Numbered from the stretch's first letter, positions 39,868 through 49,614 are shown. The stretch is DNA of 64,000 nt from Anaerostipes sp. (GCA_028704435.1 JAQWFL010000005.1:50187-114186), one strand, 5' to 3'. A program made the numbers and translations. Notes: generated by a model from the sequence alone, not told the origin.

Positions 39868-40965
39868 GTGAAAGAATTTTCTTTAGAAGAGTATTTAAGT
39901 AATGGAGTTGAAGGTGTTGTCAAAGGGATGATAAATGCTTCTATTAAGTATCCAAAGGCAAGTGTATTTATGATACAGCATGGGATTGACAGTAAAAAAG
40001 CAAGGGTAATTCGGCATCAACTGGAAGAGGAAGGATGTCATATTCCGCCATTTTTAATTGTAAGTATTACCAATCAGTGTAATCTTCACTGTAAAGGGTG
40101 TTATGCGAGAGCCAATTATAGTTGTGTTGATGGTGCAAGTAATGATGGGCTGATGAGTGCGTCTAATTGGGATAATGTGTTTAGTCAGGCAGAGGAACTT
40201 GGAATTGAGTTTGTACTGCTCATTGGTGGGGAACCTTTTGTACGAAAAGATATATTAGAAGTTGCGGCGAAACATAGAAAGATTGTATTTCCGATTTTTA
40301 CGAATGGGACCATGATAGATAAAGACTATGTGGGGCTGTTGAACAAGAATCGTAATTTAATGCCGATTTTTAGTATAGAAGGAAAACAAAGAACAACAGA
40401 TGAGAGAAGAGGAAGAGGTGTTTATGAGATTCTTCAAAAATCTATGAAGGAGTTGAGAAATAAAGGGATTATGTTTGGGGCATCCATTACAGTGACAAAT
40501 GAGAATATTGATGAAGTGCTGTCAGATGAATTTGTATCGGATCTTAAGGAATCAGGAACAAAGATTGTTGTTTACGTGGAGTATGTTCCTACTGATGAAC
40601 AGAGTAAATCGCTTGCATTAATAGAGAAAGAACGAGCAAAACTTGAGAAACAGTTGAATGAAATTAGACGCAAAAGAGAAGGCATGGTATTCTTTTCATT
40701 TCCAGGAGATGAAAAGTCATCTGGGGGCTGTCTTGCAGCTGGTAGAGGATTTTTTCACATCAATGCACATGGAGGTGCAGAGCCATGTCCCTTTTCACCA
40801 TATTCCGATACGAGTATTCTTAACATTACATTAAAAGAAGCACTTCATTCGCCACTATTTTATAAATTACAGACACAGGGAAATCTTATGAAAGAACATA
40901 TGGGTGGATGTGTATTATATGAACAAAAAGAACGGGTAGAAGCATTACTTAAGGAGAGCCTATGA
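39868..40965 (+). CDS. Radical SAM protein
   Basis: 365 aa. Cys71, Cys75 and Cys78 ('CNLHCKGC') bind the 4Fe-4S cluster that cleaves S-adenosylmethionine. 'LLIGGEPFVRKDI' is the GGEP SAM motif. C-terminal cysteines in 'SGGCLAAGRGFFHINAHG', 'EPCPFSP' and 'GGCVLYEQ' suggest an auxiliary SPASM/Twitch-like cluster, as in peptide- or cofactor-modifying enzymes. The substrate is unknown; no precursor peptide is seen nearby. GTG 39868 follows AAGAAGG. It overlaps the TetR gene by four bases and shares an operon with a flavodoxin, which may supply electrons. Confidence 0.88.
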   Translation: MKEFSLEEYLSNGVEGVVKGMINASIKYPKASVFMIQHGIDSKKARVIRHQLEEEGCHIPPFLIVSITNQCNLHCKGCYARANYSCVDGASNDGLMSASNWDNVFSQAEELGIEFVLLIGGEPFVRKDILEVAAKHRKIVFPIFTNGTMIDKDYVGLLNKNRNLMPIFSIEGKQRTTDERRGRGVYEILQKSMKELRNKGIMFGASITVTNENIDEVLSDEFVSDLKESGTKIVVYVEYVPTDEQSKSLALIEKERAKLEKQLNEIRRKREGMVFFSFPGDEKSSGGCLAAGRGFFHINAHGGAEPCPFSPYSDTSILNITLKEALHSPLFYKLQTQGNLMKEHMGGCVLYEQKERVEALLKESL

Positions 40966-41576
40966 CGACAAAAGAACGAATTATAGATGAAGCATTAAGT
41001 TTATTTTCCGTCAAGGGATATAAAGGAACCAGTGTAAAGAATATAGCTGATGCAGTTGGAATCAAAGACAGTTCTCTTTACAAACATTTTAAAAGCAAAC
41101 AGCAGATATTAGATACAATTGTAGAGACGATGCAAAAACATATTGAAGATATGTCCAATGCATTTGGACTTCCGGCAGATGATAATTTAGAGGCAGCAGT
41201 AGCTGTTTATGCAAGATTTGATGAGGCTGATTTAGTCCAATTTAGCAAAAAAATATTTACATTTTATTTGAAAGATTCGATTATCTCAAGGTTCTGGAGA
41301 ATGGGGAATATAGAACAATATCAAAATCCAGAAGTTTATGATTTGTTTCGGAAGTTATTTTTAGAAGATAGTATCACATATCAAACAAAACTATTTATGG
41401 AGATGAGTAAGGCAAATGTTTTTATAGAAGCAAATCCCCGCGTCATGGCAATGTATTTTTATACACCTATATATTTCTTATTAAGTAAATATTCTAATGA
41501 CGTGGGGCATGAAGCAGAGGCACTAAAAATATTAGAAGAACAGGTTCGCGAATTTTATCGGATTTATAAGTGTTAA
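40962..41576 (+). CDS. TetR-family regulator of radical SAM operon
   Basis: 204 aa. N-terminal HTH 'KERIIDEALSLFSVKGYKGT' and 'IKDSSLYKHFKSKQQILD', then a helical ligand domain. It overlaps the radical SAM gene by four bases and precedes the flavodoxin gene by 15, so it is an internal member of the operon it presumably represses through the paired GCTAGT...ACTAGC sites. Confidence 0.9.
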   Translation: MTTKERIIDEALSLFSVKGYKGTSVKNIADAVGIKDSSLYKHFKSKQQILDTIVETMQKHIEDMSNAFGLPADDNLEAAVAVYARFDEADLVQFSKKIFTFYLKDSIISRFWRMGNIEQYQNPEVYDLFRKLFLEDSITYQTKLFMEMSKANVFIEANPRVMAMYFYTPIYFLLSKYSNDVGHEAEALKILEEQVREFYRIYKC

Positions 41577-41591
41577 AAAAGGAGAATTCAT

Positions 41592-42098
41592 ATGAAAGCA
41601 ATTATTTATATGTCTAATACAGGAACGACAAAGGAATATGCAGATTTGCTAGGTAAAAAAACTGGATTGCCAGTTTATAATATGGAACATTCCAGTGGAG
41701 TGGAAAAAGGATGTGATATTATATATCTTGGATGGGTGATGGCAAGTAGTATTAAAGGATATAATGATGCGGTAAAAAAATGGAATATTCGTGCAGTCTG
41801 TGGAATTTGTATGGGAGAAACTGGTTCACAGATAAAGGAATTGCGGGACAAGAATTCAATTCCAGAAACAATGCCTTTATTTACAATGCAGGGGGGATTT
41901 GATATTCATAAACTTCATGGAAAATACAAATTAATGATGAAAGTTATGAGTAAAACCATAGGAAAAATGTTGGATAAGAAACCAGATAAGACGCCAGAGG
42001 AAGAAAAAACATATGAAATGATGGTACATGGTGGGAGTTATGTAAGTGCGGAAAATATGAAACAAATATTAGAATGGTATGAAGCGTATTTTGCATAA
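41592..42098 (+). CDS. Flavodoxin-domain protein
   Basis: 168 aa. 'IIYMSNTGTTKEYADLLGKK' carries the phosphate-binding loop for FMN, with 'DIIYLGWVMASSIKGYNDAV' the second flavin contact. It is larger than a minimal flavodoxin, with a lysine-rich C-terminal helix region, like Fld-type proteins of Clostridia (flavodoxin_5-like). Probably reduces the radical SAM cluster encoded two genes upstream. AAAGGAG precedes ATG 41592. Confidence 0.82.
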   Translation: MKAIIYMSNTGTTKEYADLLGKKTGLPVYNMEHSSGVEKGCDIIYLGWVMASSIKGYNDAVKKWNIRAVCGICMGETGSQIKELRDKNSIPETMPLFTMQGGFDIHKLHGKYKLMMKVMSKTIGKMLDKKPDKTPEEEKTYEMMVHGGSYVSAENMKQILEWYEAYFA

Positions 42099-42214
42099 TG
42101 TTTTTATTTGTAATTATAAAAAACATAAGGTATACTAAAACTATAAAAAGTATTTAAATTGGAGAATAGATATTTTATGTAAATGGAACCTAAGATATCA
42201 TTGAGGTGATTATT

Positions 42215-44149
42215 ATGAATAAAACACTATGTTTAATGAAAGACCTTTTGACATCCTTTTTTCTGGAAAAGGATGAATACAAAATTTTAGATTACTTATG
42301 TGATGATATTTATATTTGTGGTCTAATGAATAATGAGATAATACATAATAAAAATGATTTATGCCAATATATAAAGCACCATTCGAGTCAAAAACTGGAA
42401 AAACTGTGTTTTTCCGGGGGGGGGGGTATTTCGGATAATATAGCCGCCCTATGTTTTTCTATAGAGACTCAGAATTCTAAGATAAATTATAGAGTCTCTG
42501 GAACGTCAAAGGATATAAACGGGGTGGAGAAGATTTCCACCCTTCATTTTTCACGTCATAATCAGAATATGATACATGAAGCAATGGGAGCTATCGCAAA
42601 GTATAATTATGAACGGATTGCCACTGTAAATATAGAAACCAATCAAATAACTACAATTCAATATGAAACCAATAAAGTCTCAAGTTTGGATTATACAAAA
42701 TGTTCTATAGATTATTGTACTCATAATGTTTTTAAAGAGGATCAGGAGATGTTTCTTCGTAACATTAACCTAAAAAGTGTAACAAAGGAATTGGAAGAAA
42801 GAGATAGTTATGAGTTTGTCTGTCGTGTTGTTGCCGAAGATGGAACCATTGGGTATCGGCAAACAAGGTTTGTTTCCTATCATCAAGATAAGACAATTTT
42901 CTTGATGACAAGAGCAGATGTGACAGAACTTGTTTTGAAAGAGGAAAAAGAGAAGAACATTAAATTAAAAGAGGCATTGAATGCAGCGCAGGCAGCAGCA
43001 AAATCTAAGAGTGAGTTTTTGTCTCGTATGAGCCACGAAATAAGAACCCCTATGAATGCAATTATGGGAATGACAGCTATTGCAAAAGACAATATTACTG
43101 ATTTCCTTCAAGTGTCAGAATGTCTCAATAAAATAGATTTATCTTCTCAGTATTTACTAACATTACTAAACGATATTTTGGAAATGTCAAGCATTGAAAG
43201 TGGAGGAATGGAAGTAAAGAATGAATTATTTTATTTTGAAGATTTAATCAACGGAATAAGTACCATTGTGGAACATGCTGCACTGCAAAATGGTATTCGA
43301 TATGAGTGTGTGAATCATGTAGATACAGATGGCTATTATCAAGGGGATTTCACAAGAATTCAGCAGATTATTGTAAATATCATTACCAATGGAATTAAAT
43401 TCACGCCAAAACAAGGGTACGTTTGTTTTGTAATTGATGCCGAAGAAGAAGCTGACAATATAGCAATGTTTTGCTTTACCATTAAAGATACGGGAATTGG
43501 CATGAGTGAAGAGTTTATGACACAAATGTTTCATCCATTTGCGCAGGAAGATGGTTCTAACACGTCAAAATATGGAGGAAGTGGACTGGGGCTTACAATT
43601 TCAAAAAATTTAATTGAACTTATGGGTGGAACCATTGAAGTTGAAAGCATGGTTGGAGCTGGTACTACATTTAAGGTTAAAATACCATTAAAACGTGTGC
43701 AAATAACCCATGAAGTGTCAGATGATTTGGAAAGTAATCAAGTATTATGTTATGAAAGTAGATTGAAAAATTGGCATATTCTTATGGCGGAAGATCATCC
43801 TCTTAATATTATGATTACAAAAAAGATTTTAGAAAAATGGGGAATGACTGTAACAGTTGTGAAGAACGGAAAGTCTGCAGTTGATGTATTTGCTAATTCA
43901 AAACCTGGTTTTTACCAAGCAATTTTAATGGATATTCGTATGCCGATTATGGATGGATTAGAAGCAGCCAGAGAAATTCGGGCTTTAAAGCGAGAAGATG
44001 CAAGGAGTATTCCAATTATTGCAATGACGGCAAATGCATTAAATGAAGACCGCAAAAAGACGAAAGAAGCAGGGATGAATGCCCATCTTGCAAAACCATT
44101 TAAACCAGAAAAATTATTTAATATTCTTCTGGAGTATATAAACGAATAG
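42215..44149 (+). CDS. Hybrid histidine kinase with poly-G tract
   Basis: 644 aa. Residues 1-125 are an NTF2/SnoaL-like module by appearance, about 130-245 a PAS-like region, 250-265 a coiled linker, then HisKA with His274 ('SHEIRTPMNAI'), HATPase ('NIITNGIKFTP', 'DTGIGMS', 'GGSGLGL') and a C-terminal receiver with Asp573 ('MDIRMPIMDG'). No membrane segment, so cytosolic. GAGGTGAT supports ATG 42215. Codons for Gly68-Gly71 are an uninterrupted run of 11 G; gain or loss of one G would end translation early. No separate response regulator is adjacent. Confidence 0.88.
   Translation: MNKTLCLMKDLLTSFFLEKDEYKILDYLCDDIYICGLMNNEIIHNKNDLCQYIKHHSSQKLEKLCFSGGGGISDNIAALCFSIETQNSKINYRVSGTSKDINGVEKISTLHFSRHNQNMIHEAMGAIAKYNYERIATVNIETNQITTIQYETNKVSSLDYTKCSIDYCTHNVFKEDQEMFLRNINLKSVTKELEERDSYEFVCRVVAEDGTIGYRQTRFVSYHQDKTIFLMTRADVTELVLKEEKEKNIKLKEALNAAQAAAKSKSEFLSRMSHEIRTPMNAIMGMTAIAKDNITDFLQVSECLNKIDLSSQYLLTLLNDILEMSSIESGGMEVKNELFYFEDLINGISTIVEHAALQNGIRYECVNHVDTDGYYQGDFTRIQQIIVNIITNGIKFTPKQGYVCFVIDAEEEADNIAMFCFTIKDTGIGMSEEFMTQMFHPFAQEDGSNTSKYGGSGLGLTISKNLIELMGGTIEVESMVGAGTTFKVKIPLKRVQITHEVSDDLESNQVLCYESRLKNWHILMAEDHPLNIMITKKILEKWGMTVTVVKNGKSAVDVFANSKPGFYQAILMDIRMPIMDGLEAAREIRALKREDARSIPIIAMTANALNEDRKKTKEAGMNAHLAKPFKPEKLFNILLEYINE
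42416..42426 (+). repeat. Run of 11 G inside kinase gene
   Basis: An unbroken G11 tract in the coding sequence for Gly68-Gly71, in a gene otherwise AT-rich where glycine codons are mostly GGA or GGT. Long G runs slip during replication. Confidence 0.9.
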
Positions 44150-44173
44150 AATTTATCATTAAGGGAAAAATTA

Positions 44174-44237
44174 TTGACAGAAAAAAGAAAGTTCTATAAA
44201 CTGATAATTAGATTATCGATAATCTAATTATCAGTTT
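44174..44237 (+). promoter_or_regulatory. Promoter and perfect 40-bp palindrome before TetR
   Basis: TTGACA (44174-44179) and TATAAA (44195-44200) are 15 bp apart. Bases 44198-44237 form a perfect 40-bp palindrome centred on ATCGAT, starting AAACTGATAATTAG. It covers the -10 box and the start of transcription, ending just before the AGGAGG of the TetR gene. Expected role: operator for that TetR; as RNA it would fold as a full hairpin. Confidence 0.85.
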
Positions 44238-44250
44238 AGGAGGATGCAAT

Positions 44251-44868
44251 ATGGCAAAACCAGATAAGTCAATTGATCCAAGAATTCTTGATTGCGCAAA
44301 GCAGGAATTTTTAGAAAAAGGATTTGAAAAAGGCTGCCTAAAAAATATTTGTGAAAATGCAAAAGTGACAACAGGGGCATTGTATAAAAGATATAAAGGA
44401 AAAGAAGAGTTGTTTTGTGCAGTGGTAGAACCTACCATTGAAGCAATTTTTGAGATGATTCAAAGCAGCGCAGAGAATGACCTTAGACAGTTAAGTGATG
44501 AAGAACTCATTGACAGCTGGAGAATGAAAGAAGAGAATTTGATGCATTACTTTCAATTTTTTCATGAACATCGAGATGGATTTGTGTTACTGTTGAAGCA
44601 TTCTGCAGGCACAAAACATGAGGATTTTCCTCATAAGTTAGTGGAAGTAATGAATATGCACACCATTCGATATTATGAGGAAGGTTATCAGCGTGGATTA
44701 TTTCAAAGAGAAATCAGCGTAGAAGAATTTCATGTTCTGTTATCTGCATTCTGGTCGGCAATTTATGAACCTTTTATTCATGATATGCCATGGGATGAAT
44801 TGGAAAATCATGCAAAACTTATTTGCAAATATTTTGACTGGTTTGGCGTTTTGAATGTAAAAAAATAG
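44251..44868 (+). CDS. TetR-family regulator of ABC exporter pair 1
   Basis: 205 aa. HTH: 'ILDCAKQEFLEKGFEKGCLK', 'AKVTTGALYKRYKGKEELF'; the ligand domain is helical. AGGAGG precedes ATG 44251. A terminator and a GTTAG...CTAAC palindrome separate it from the ABC genes. It is similar in layout to the TetR protein at 54782 ('GVTTGAIYGYYTDKEELF'), and both begin ABC exporter clusters, pointing to duplication of the whole unit. Confidence 0.88.
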   Translation: MAKPDKSIDPRILDCAKQEFLEKGFEKGCLKNICENAKVTTGALYKRYKGKEELFCAVVEPTIEAIFEMIQSSAENDLRQLSDEELIDSWRMKEENLMHYFQFFHEHRDGFVLLLKHSAGTKHEDFPHKLVEVMNMHTIRYYEEGYQRGLFQREISVEEFHVLLSAFWSAIYEPFIHDMPWDELENHAKLICKYFDWFGVLNVKK

Positions 44869-44874
44869 AAATAC

Positions 44875-44902
44875 ATGCCTGAAAAACAGGCATTATTTTT
44901 TG
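44875..44902 (+). terminator. Terminator between TetR and ABC pair 1
   Basis: ATGCCTG-AAAAA-CAGGCAT stem followed by TATTTTTT. Confidence 0.85.
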
Positions 44903-44909
44903 GCTAATG

Positions 44910-44925
44910 GTTAGTTTTAACTAAC
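44910..44925 (+). promoter_or_regulatory. Putative operator of ABC pair 1
   Basis: GTTAGTTTTAACTAAC, a near-perfect 16-bp palindrome 22 bases before the ABC start. The same motif occurs at 55427-55442 before ABC pair 2. Confidence 0.6.
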
Positions 44926-44947
44926 ACAACAATAGAAAGGAGTTCGT

Positions 44948-46709
44948 ATGTTAAAAAAAGCATTTGAATATGTGGGAGAATATAAAGCATATACATATCG
45001 TGCTATTGTATATATTCTTTTGGGAATTGTATTTAGCATTATCCCTTATTTTTGTATGTATCGAATTGTAGATGCATTACTGCAATATCAGAGAATCACT
45101 ATGCCTGTTTTGAGTATGACTATTGGCATTGCACTAGTATCATTGTTACTTTACACAGTGCTAAACGTAAAAGGATTACAACAATCCCACATTGCAGCAT
45201 ATAACACATTAAAAAATTTAAGAATATCTCTTTCAGGGGAAATTAGAAAGATTACCCTTAGGTACCATTGAGGAGATGGGTACAGGATCTATGAAAAAAA
45301 TGTTTATTGATGATATTGAAACATTAGAACTGTTGCTGGCACATGCCATCCCAGAGGGGATTGGAAATCTGTGTATCCCAATTATTATTTATGTTGTAAT
45401 GTTTACGGTTGATTGGAAGTTGGCACTTCTATCTTTAGTAACGTTACCATTTGGGATGCTAGCAATGGGAATCATGTTTGGAATTGGTGGGAAGCAAATG
45501 GATGCTTACTACGGGTCAGCCCAGAAGATGAATAATACAATCATTGAATATATCAATGGAATGGAGGTCGTAAAGGTCTTTAACCGAGATGGAGAATCTT
45601 ACAAAAAATTTGAAAAGAGTGTAACTAATTATCGTGATTTTACATTGGCATGGTTTAAGACATGCTGGCCATGGATGTCAATATACAGTAGTTTGATTCC
45701 GTGTATTGCGTTTGCAACGTTACCTGTAGGTGCATATCTTGTGCTGCAGGGGTATTCAACTTTGAGTCATCTTGTACTAATTTTGTGTCTTACATTTGCA
45801 ATTGGAGGTCCCATCCTTAGAGCTATGTCTTTTGTGGGAAAGTTTCCACAATTAAGTTATAAGATTGAGGAACTTGAAAAGATGATGGGTGCAGCACCTT
45901 TGATACAAACAGATGATAAATTCCATGGAAATGACTATTCTATTGACTTTAAAGATGTCTCATTTGCATACAAGGAAGATGATGTGTTGCATAATATAAG
46001 CCTTCATATTCAACAAGGAACAATGAATGCACTTGTAGGAGAATCAGGAAGTGGAAAATCTTCTCTCGCCAAGCTTTTGGTACATTTTTATGATGTGAAA
46101 AATGGAATAATTAGCATTGGAAATCAAAATATTACCAAGATGAGTGTGGAGTCATTAAATGAACAGATTTCATATGTATCACAGGAACAGTTCCTCTTTA
46201 ACATGAGTCTTATGGAGAATATTCGGTTAGGGAAAAAGAATGCCAGTGATGAGGAAGTCTTAGAAGCATCACATAAGGCTCAGTGTGACGAGTTTTTGAA
46301 TCGAATCCAAGGTGGAATTATGGCTATGGCAGGTGATAGTGGAAAACAGTTATCAGGGGGAGAGCGCCAGCGTATTTCCCTTGCCAGAGCCATTTTAAAA
46401 GATGCACCAATTATCGTGCTAGATGAGGCAACGGCATTTATGGATCCAGAGAATGAAGAAAAAATGAATCAGGCCATTGCAGAGGTCATTAAGGATAAAA
46501 CAGTGATTGTTATTGCTCATAGACTCCATTCCATTGTAAATGCTGATTGTATCTTTGTTTTAAAAGAAGGATATCTAGAAGATGCGGGAACACATAATGA
46601 ATTGCTTTTTTCATCGAAGGAATATCTAAAACTGTGGAACATTGCACAGGAAAGTGCAAAATGGCATGTAAGTGCAGGAGGTGAAAAGAATGATTCGATT
46701 AATGAATAA
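44948..46709 (+). pseudogene. ABC exporter half-transporter, frameshifted (pair 1, first gene)
   Basis: The sequence encodes a full type-1 exporter with six membrane helices then an ATPase: Walker A 'GESGSGKSS', signature 'LSGGERQR', Walker B 'IIVLDEAT', switch 'AHR'. The frame from ATG 44948 stops at 45271; the rest continues one frame over. The break lies in a GGGG at 45236-45239, where removing one G restores 'LSGKLERLPLGTIEEMGTG'. As given, the first 107 residues are separated from the rest, whose first Met (45276) lacks a membrane helix pair. It may be a real inactivation, a slippage site or a sequencing error. AAAGGAG precedes the start. The second half-transporter gene follows with 20 bases of overlap. 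Confidence 0.8.
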
Positions 46710-48432
46710 AATTATTTCTCTATCTGGAAAATATAAATGGAGAATTTATGTTGCATTTGTATTTTCATTTTTAAAATCCATGCTACAAAAAGCACCAGTG
46801 TGTTTGTCTTTTTGGGCATTAAATCGATTTATCAAAGGAAATATGACAGCAAAATATTGTGTAGCACTGTTTGGAATGATGGCAGTCGCCGTTGTTTTAC
46901 AAATTCTATTTCAGAATATTGCAGATCGACTTCAAAGTGGGGCAGGGTACTTAATGTTTGCAGATTTAAGAAATAGCTTAGGTGCACATTTACGTCGAAT
47001 GCCTATGGGATATTTTACAGAGGGTAATATAGGAAAGATTAGTTCTGTGCTTTCTACCGACATGGTATTTGTGGAGGAGAACTGCATGATGACCATTGCG
47101 GATCTTATGAGCGATATTTTTGCTGAAATCATCATGATATTATTTATGTATTTTATCCATCCAAAACTTGGGATTGTGGCAACAATTGTTGCACTTGGAA
47201 TACTTTTTGTAGGAAAGGCAATGGAAAAAGAAACACTAGAAGAATCAACAATTCGTCAGGAGCAAAGTGAAAATCTCACAGAGGCAGTGCTAGATTTTGC
47301 AGAGGGAATGGGGATTATTAAGACTTACAATCTTCTTGGAAAAGAGTCAAAGGAGTTAAGCAAAAACTTTCATAAAAGTTGTGCAACAAATATTGATTTT
47401 GAAGAAAATCATGCTCCATGGCAAAGAAGAATGGGAATTGCCTATGGAATCGGAACCATTGTTACTTTGATTTTTGGATATTACTTTTTTGAAAATGGTG
47501 TCATACCTTTAGGGTATTTTATTGGGGTATTGCTTTTTATCTTTAATCTTTACAATCCAATAAGAGTGCTGTATTCACAGATTGCAAGATTAACAGTAAT
47601 GAATAGCTGTGTAGACCGTATGCATAAAGTATTTAAGGAAACGGAGCTTCCAGATTGCGGAACCAGACATCTTCCAAAAAATGAAGGGTATGCTGGAAAT
47701 GAAATTGAATTTCACAATGTTGATTTTGCTTATGGAAAAAAACAAGTATTAAGCCAGATAGATTTTTGTGTGCCAAGAAATACAATGACTGCTTTAGTTG
47801 GTCCATCGGGTGGTGGAAAGAGTACAGTGGCAAGTTTAATTGCAAGATTCTGGGACGTTAAAAATGGAAATGTGAAGATTCGAGGTGTGGATATTCGAGA
47901 TATTCCACTGGCTGAGTTAATGAACCAGATTAGTATGGTATTTCAAAGAGTATATTTGTTTGAAGATACCATATACAATAACATTAGCATTGGACGACCC
48001 AATGCAACCAAAGAAGAAGTGGTAGAGGCAGCCAAGAAAGCAAGGTGCTATGATTTTATTATGAATCTTCCAGAGGGATTCGAGACAATGATTGGAGAGG
48101 GCGGCTCATCTCTTTCTGGAGGAGAAAAGCAAAGAATCTCCATTGCCCGATGTATTCTAAAAGATGCACCAATTGTCATATTAGATGAGGCAACGGCAAG
48201 TGTGGATGTAGATAATGAAAGTTATATTCAGGAGGCAATTTCTGAACTTTGCAAAGGGAAAACCCTTCTTGTTATTGCACATCGGTTAAATACCATTACA
48301 AATGCTGACCATATTTTGGTCATAGAAAATGGTCAGATTGTACAGAGAGGAACCCATGAAGAACTGGCAAGGCAAAACGGAGTTTATCAGAACTTTGTGA
48401 ACGCGCGGAAGAGTATGAAAGGGTGGAATTAA
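46690..48432 (+). CDS. ABC exporter half-transporter (pair 1, second gene)
   Basis: 580 aa. Six membrane helices (residues about 15-300), then an ATPase with Walker A 'GPSGGGKST', Q-loop 'QRVYLFEDT', signature 'LSGGEKQR', Walker B 'IVILDEAT', and 'AHR'. Pairs with the preceding gene to form a heterodimeric exporter. AGGAGGTG lies upstream of ATG 46690; overlap of 20 bases with the preceding gene. Its last 250 bases are repeated almost exactly at 53177-53428. The substrate is unknown. Confidence 0.88.
   Translation: MIRLMNKIISLSGKYKWRIYVAFVFSFLKSMLQKAPVCLSFWALNRFIKGNMTAKYCVALFGMMAVAVVLQILFQNIADRLQSGAGYLMFADLRNSLGAHLRRMPMGYFTEGNIGKISSVLSTDMVFVEENCMMTIADLMSDIFAEIIMILFMYFIHPKLGIVATIVALGILFVGKAMEKETLEESTIRQEQSENLTEAVLDFAEGMGIIKTYNLLGKESKELSKNFHKSCATNIDFEENHAPWQRRMGIAYGIGTIVTLIFGYYFFENGVIPLGYFIGVLLFIFNLYNPIRVLYSQIARLTVMNSCVDRMHKVFKETELPDCGTRHLPKNEGYAGNEIEFHNVDFAYGKKQVLSQIDFCVPRNTMTALVGPSGGGKSTVASLIARFWDVKNGNVKIRGVDIRDIPLAELMNQISMVFQRVYLFEDTIYNNISIGRPNATKEEVVEAAKKARCYDFIMNLPEGFETMIGEGGSSLSGGEKQRISIARCILKDAPIVILDEATASVDVDNESYIQEAISELCKGKTLLVIAHRLNTITNADHILVIENGQIVQRGTHEELARQNGVYQNFVNARKSMKGWN
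48182..48432 (+). repeat. Direct repeat, left copy (ABC 3' end)
   Basis: This stretch, from Walker B to the stop codon of the ABC gene, recurs at 53179-53428 with about nine base differences. Both copies end with the same stop-proximal coding sequence ('VNARKSMKGWN'). Confidence 0.9.
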
Positions 48433-48445
48433 AGAGAGTCTATAA

Positions 48446-48484
48446 AAATAACAGTGCAGGAAAATGGCACTGTTATTTTTTTGG
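48446..48484 (+). terminator. Terminator of ABC pair 1
   Basis: AAATAACAGTGC and GCACTGTTATTT pair perfectly around a nine-base loop, followed by TTTTT. Confidence 0.92.
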
Positions 48485-48599
48485 ACTTGAGGTTAGGAAA
48501 GGTTATCTCATTGCGTTATGGTATGGGACAAACAGCCCTTTAATCGATAAGTTTTATCATAAAAAGAATAATTTGGGGATTAATAAAATTACTGTATTT

Positions 48600-49079
48600 T
48601 CATGGTATAAGGTACCTTATTCATGTTATAATAGTAAAAAGAATAGCTTTCCCAAATATGCACTTTCAGAATTAAATAAAAAATACAGTGTATCCGCGAT
48701 TTGGAACTGTTACATGAGGCAGGGCGTGACCGGAGATTTTTCCTTCCAACATTTGTGTGCTATACATAGGCAGCTTTTTCAGGATATCTGTGCATGGGTC
48801 GGAACGGTTAGGACTGTAGATATCTCCAAAGGAACTATTTTTTGTCTGGTACAGTTTATTGAGGATCGGTTCGCATATTTGTACAGACGGTTAAAGAGAG
48901 ATAATTTTTTTATGGAGATCTCAGATAAAGAGAAAATGAGTGTTCGATTGGCATATTATCTAGCAGAGATTAATATGATTCACTCATTCCGAGAGGGGAA
49001 TGGAAGAAGTCTGGACACGAAACATAATAAAGAGAGGATTACCAATGGATTTTTTGAAATTAGAGAGAAACATCTATGA
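48600..49079 (+). pseudogene. Fic-domain protein remnant
   Basis: Legible Fic fold: 'GDFSFQHLCAIHRQLFQDIC', 'VGTVRTVDISKGTIFC' and the active-site loop 'HSFREGNGRS' (family HPFxxGNGR, with Pro changed to Ser). Fic proteins transfer AMP or other nucleotides to target proteins. Homology stops right after the loop, so the last helices are missing, and the frame continues into nonsense that overlaps the next gene. Upstream the open frame runs to 48423 but crosses a strong terminator, so no real start is apparent. Considered a truncated remnant. Confidence 0.65.
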
Positions 49080-49614
49080 TACGATTAAGGAAGAACAGAT
49101 AAAGTTAGGATATCGAAAGGAAACAATCCAGTTGTATTATCCATTGGCCTCGCTGAACAGTTTTTTAGGAACCAATCTAGATGAATCACAGATATATCCT
49201 ATTCTAAAACAGTTCTGCTCTTTGGAAGAAGAGAAGCTTGGAAAGATTGCGATATCAAATAATGGGAAACGCTTCTGCTTTCGATTTTCTCCAAAAGCAT
49301 CAGAATATATTTATATGAATACACCGAAAGACGGCTTTTTGTATGACTTCATTCATACAATTTCCCAACATAATATCACGATGGAAGAGGTAATAGCACA
49401 ATTTAAAAAATATTCTGATACTGTCCATGTGGAAAAAACATCACATGGAGAATTCGATTATTTGATTTATTTTGAAGATGGAATACCGGATGAATATAGA
49501 TACTGCTTCACAGATGAGGGAAGTCATATTCATTATCATCGGTTTACAATGGATGACTATCGTGAACTGGGATTGGAAGGGGTGGCAATGAACATACAAA
49601 AGCCACTTGCCTGA
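49045..49614 (+). CDS. DUF3877 family protein
   Basis: 189 aa: 'DTIKEEQIKLGYRKETIQLY' and 'EDGIPDEYRYCFTDEGSHIH' with 'HRFTMDDYRELG' are features of DUF3877, a Clostridia family of unknown function often associated with mobile regions. GAGAGG precedes ATG 49045. No membrane segment or signal peptide. It overlaps the Fic remnant frame. Confidence 0.72.
   Translation: MDFLKLERNIYDTIKEEQIKLGYRKETIQLYYPLASLNSFLGTNLDESQIYPILKQFCSLEEEKLGKIAISNNGKRFCFRFSPKASEYIYMNTPKDGFLYDFIHTISQHNITMEEVIAQFKKYSDTVHVEKTSHGEFDYLIYFEDGIPDEYRYCFTDEGSHIHYHRFTMDDYRELGLEGVAMNIQKPLA

Noticed and set aside
48423..48600. N-terminal extension of the Fic frame back to the ABC stop
   Set aside because: It runs through a perfect 12-bp terminator hairpin and shows no Fic homology; treated as non-coding.
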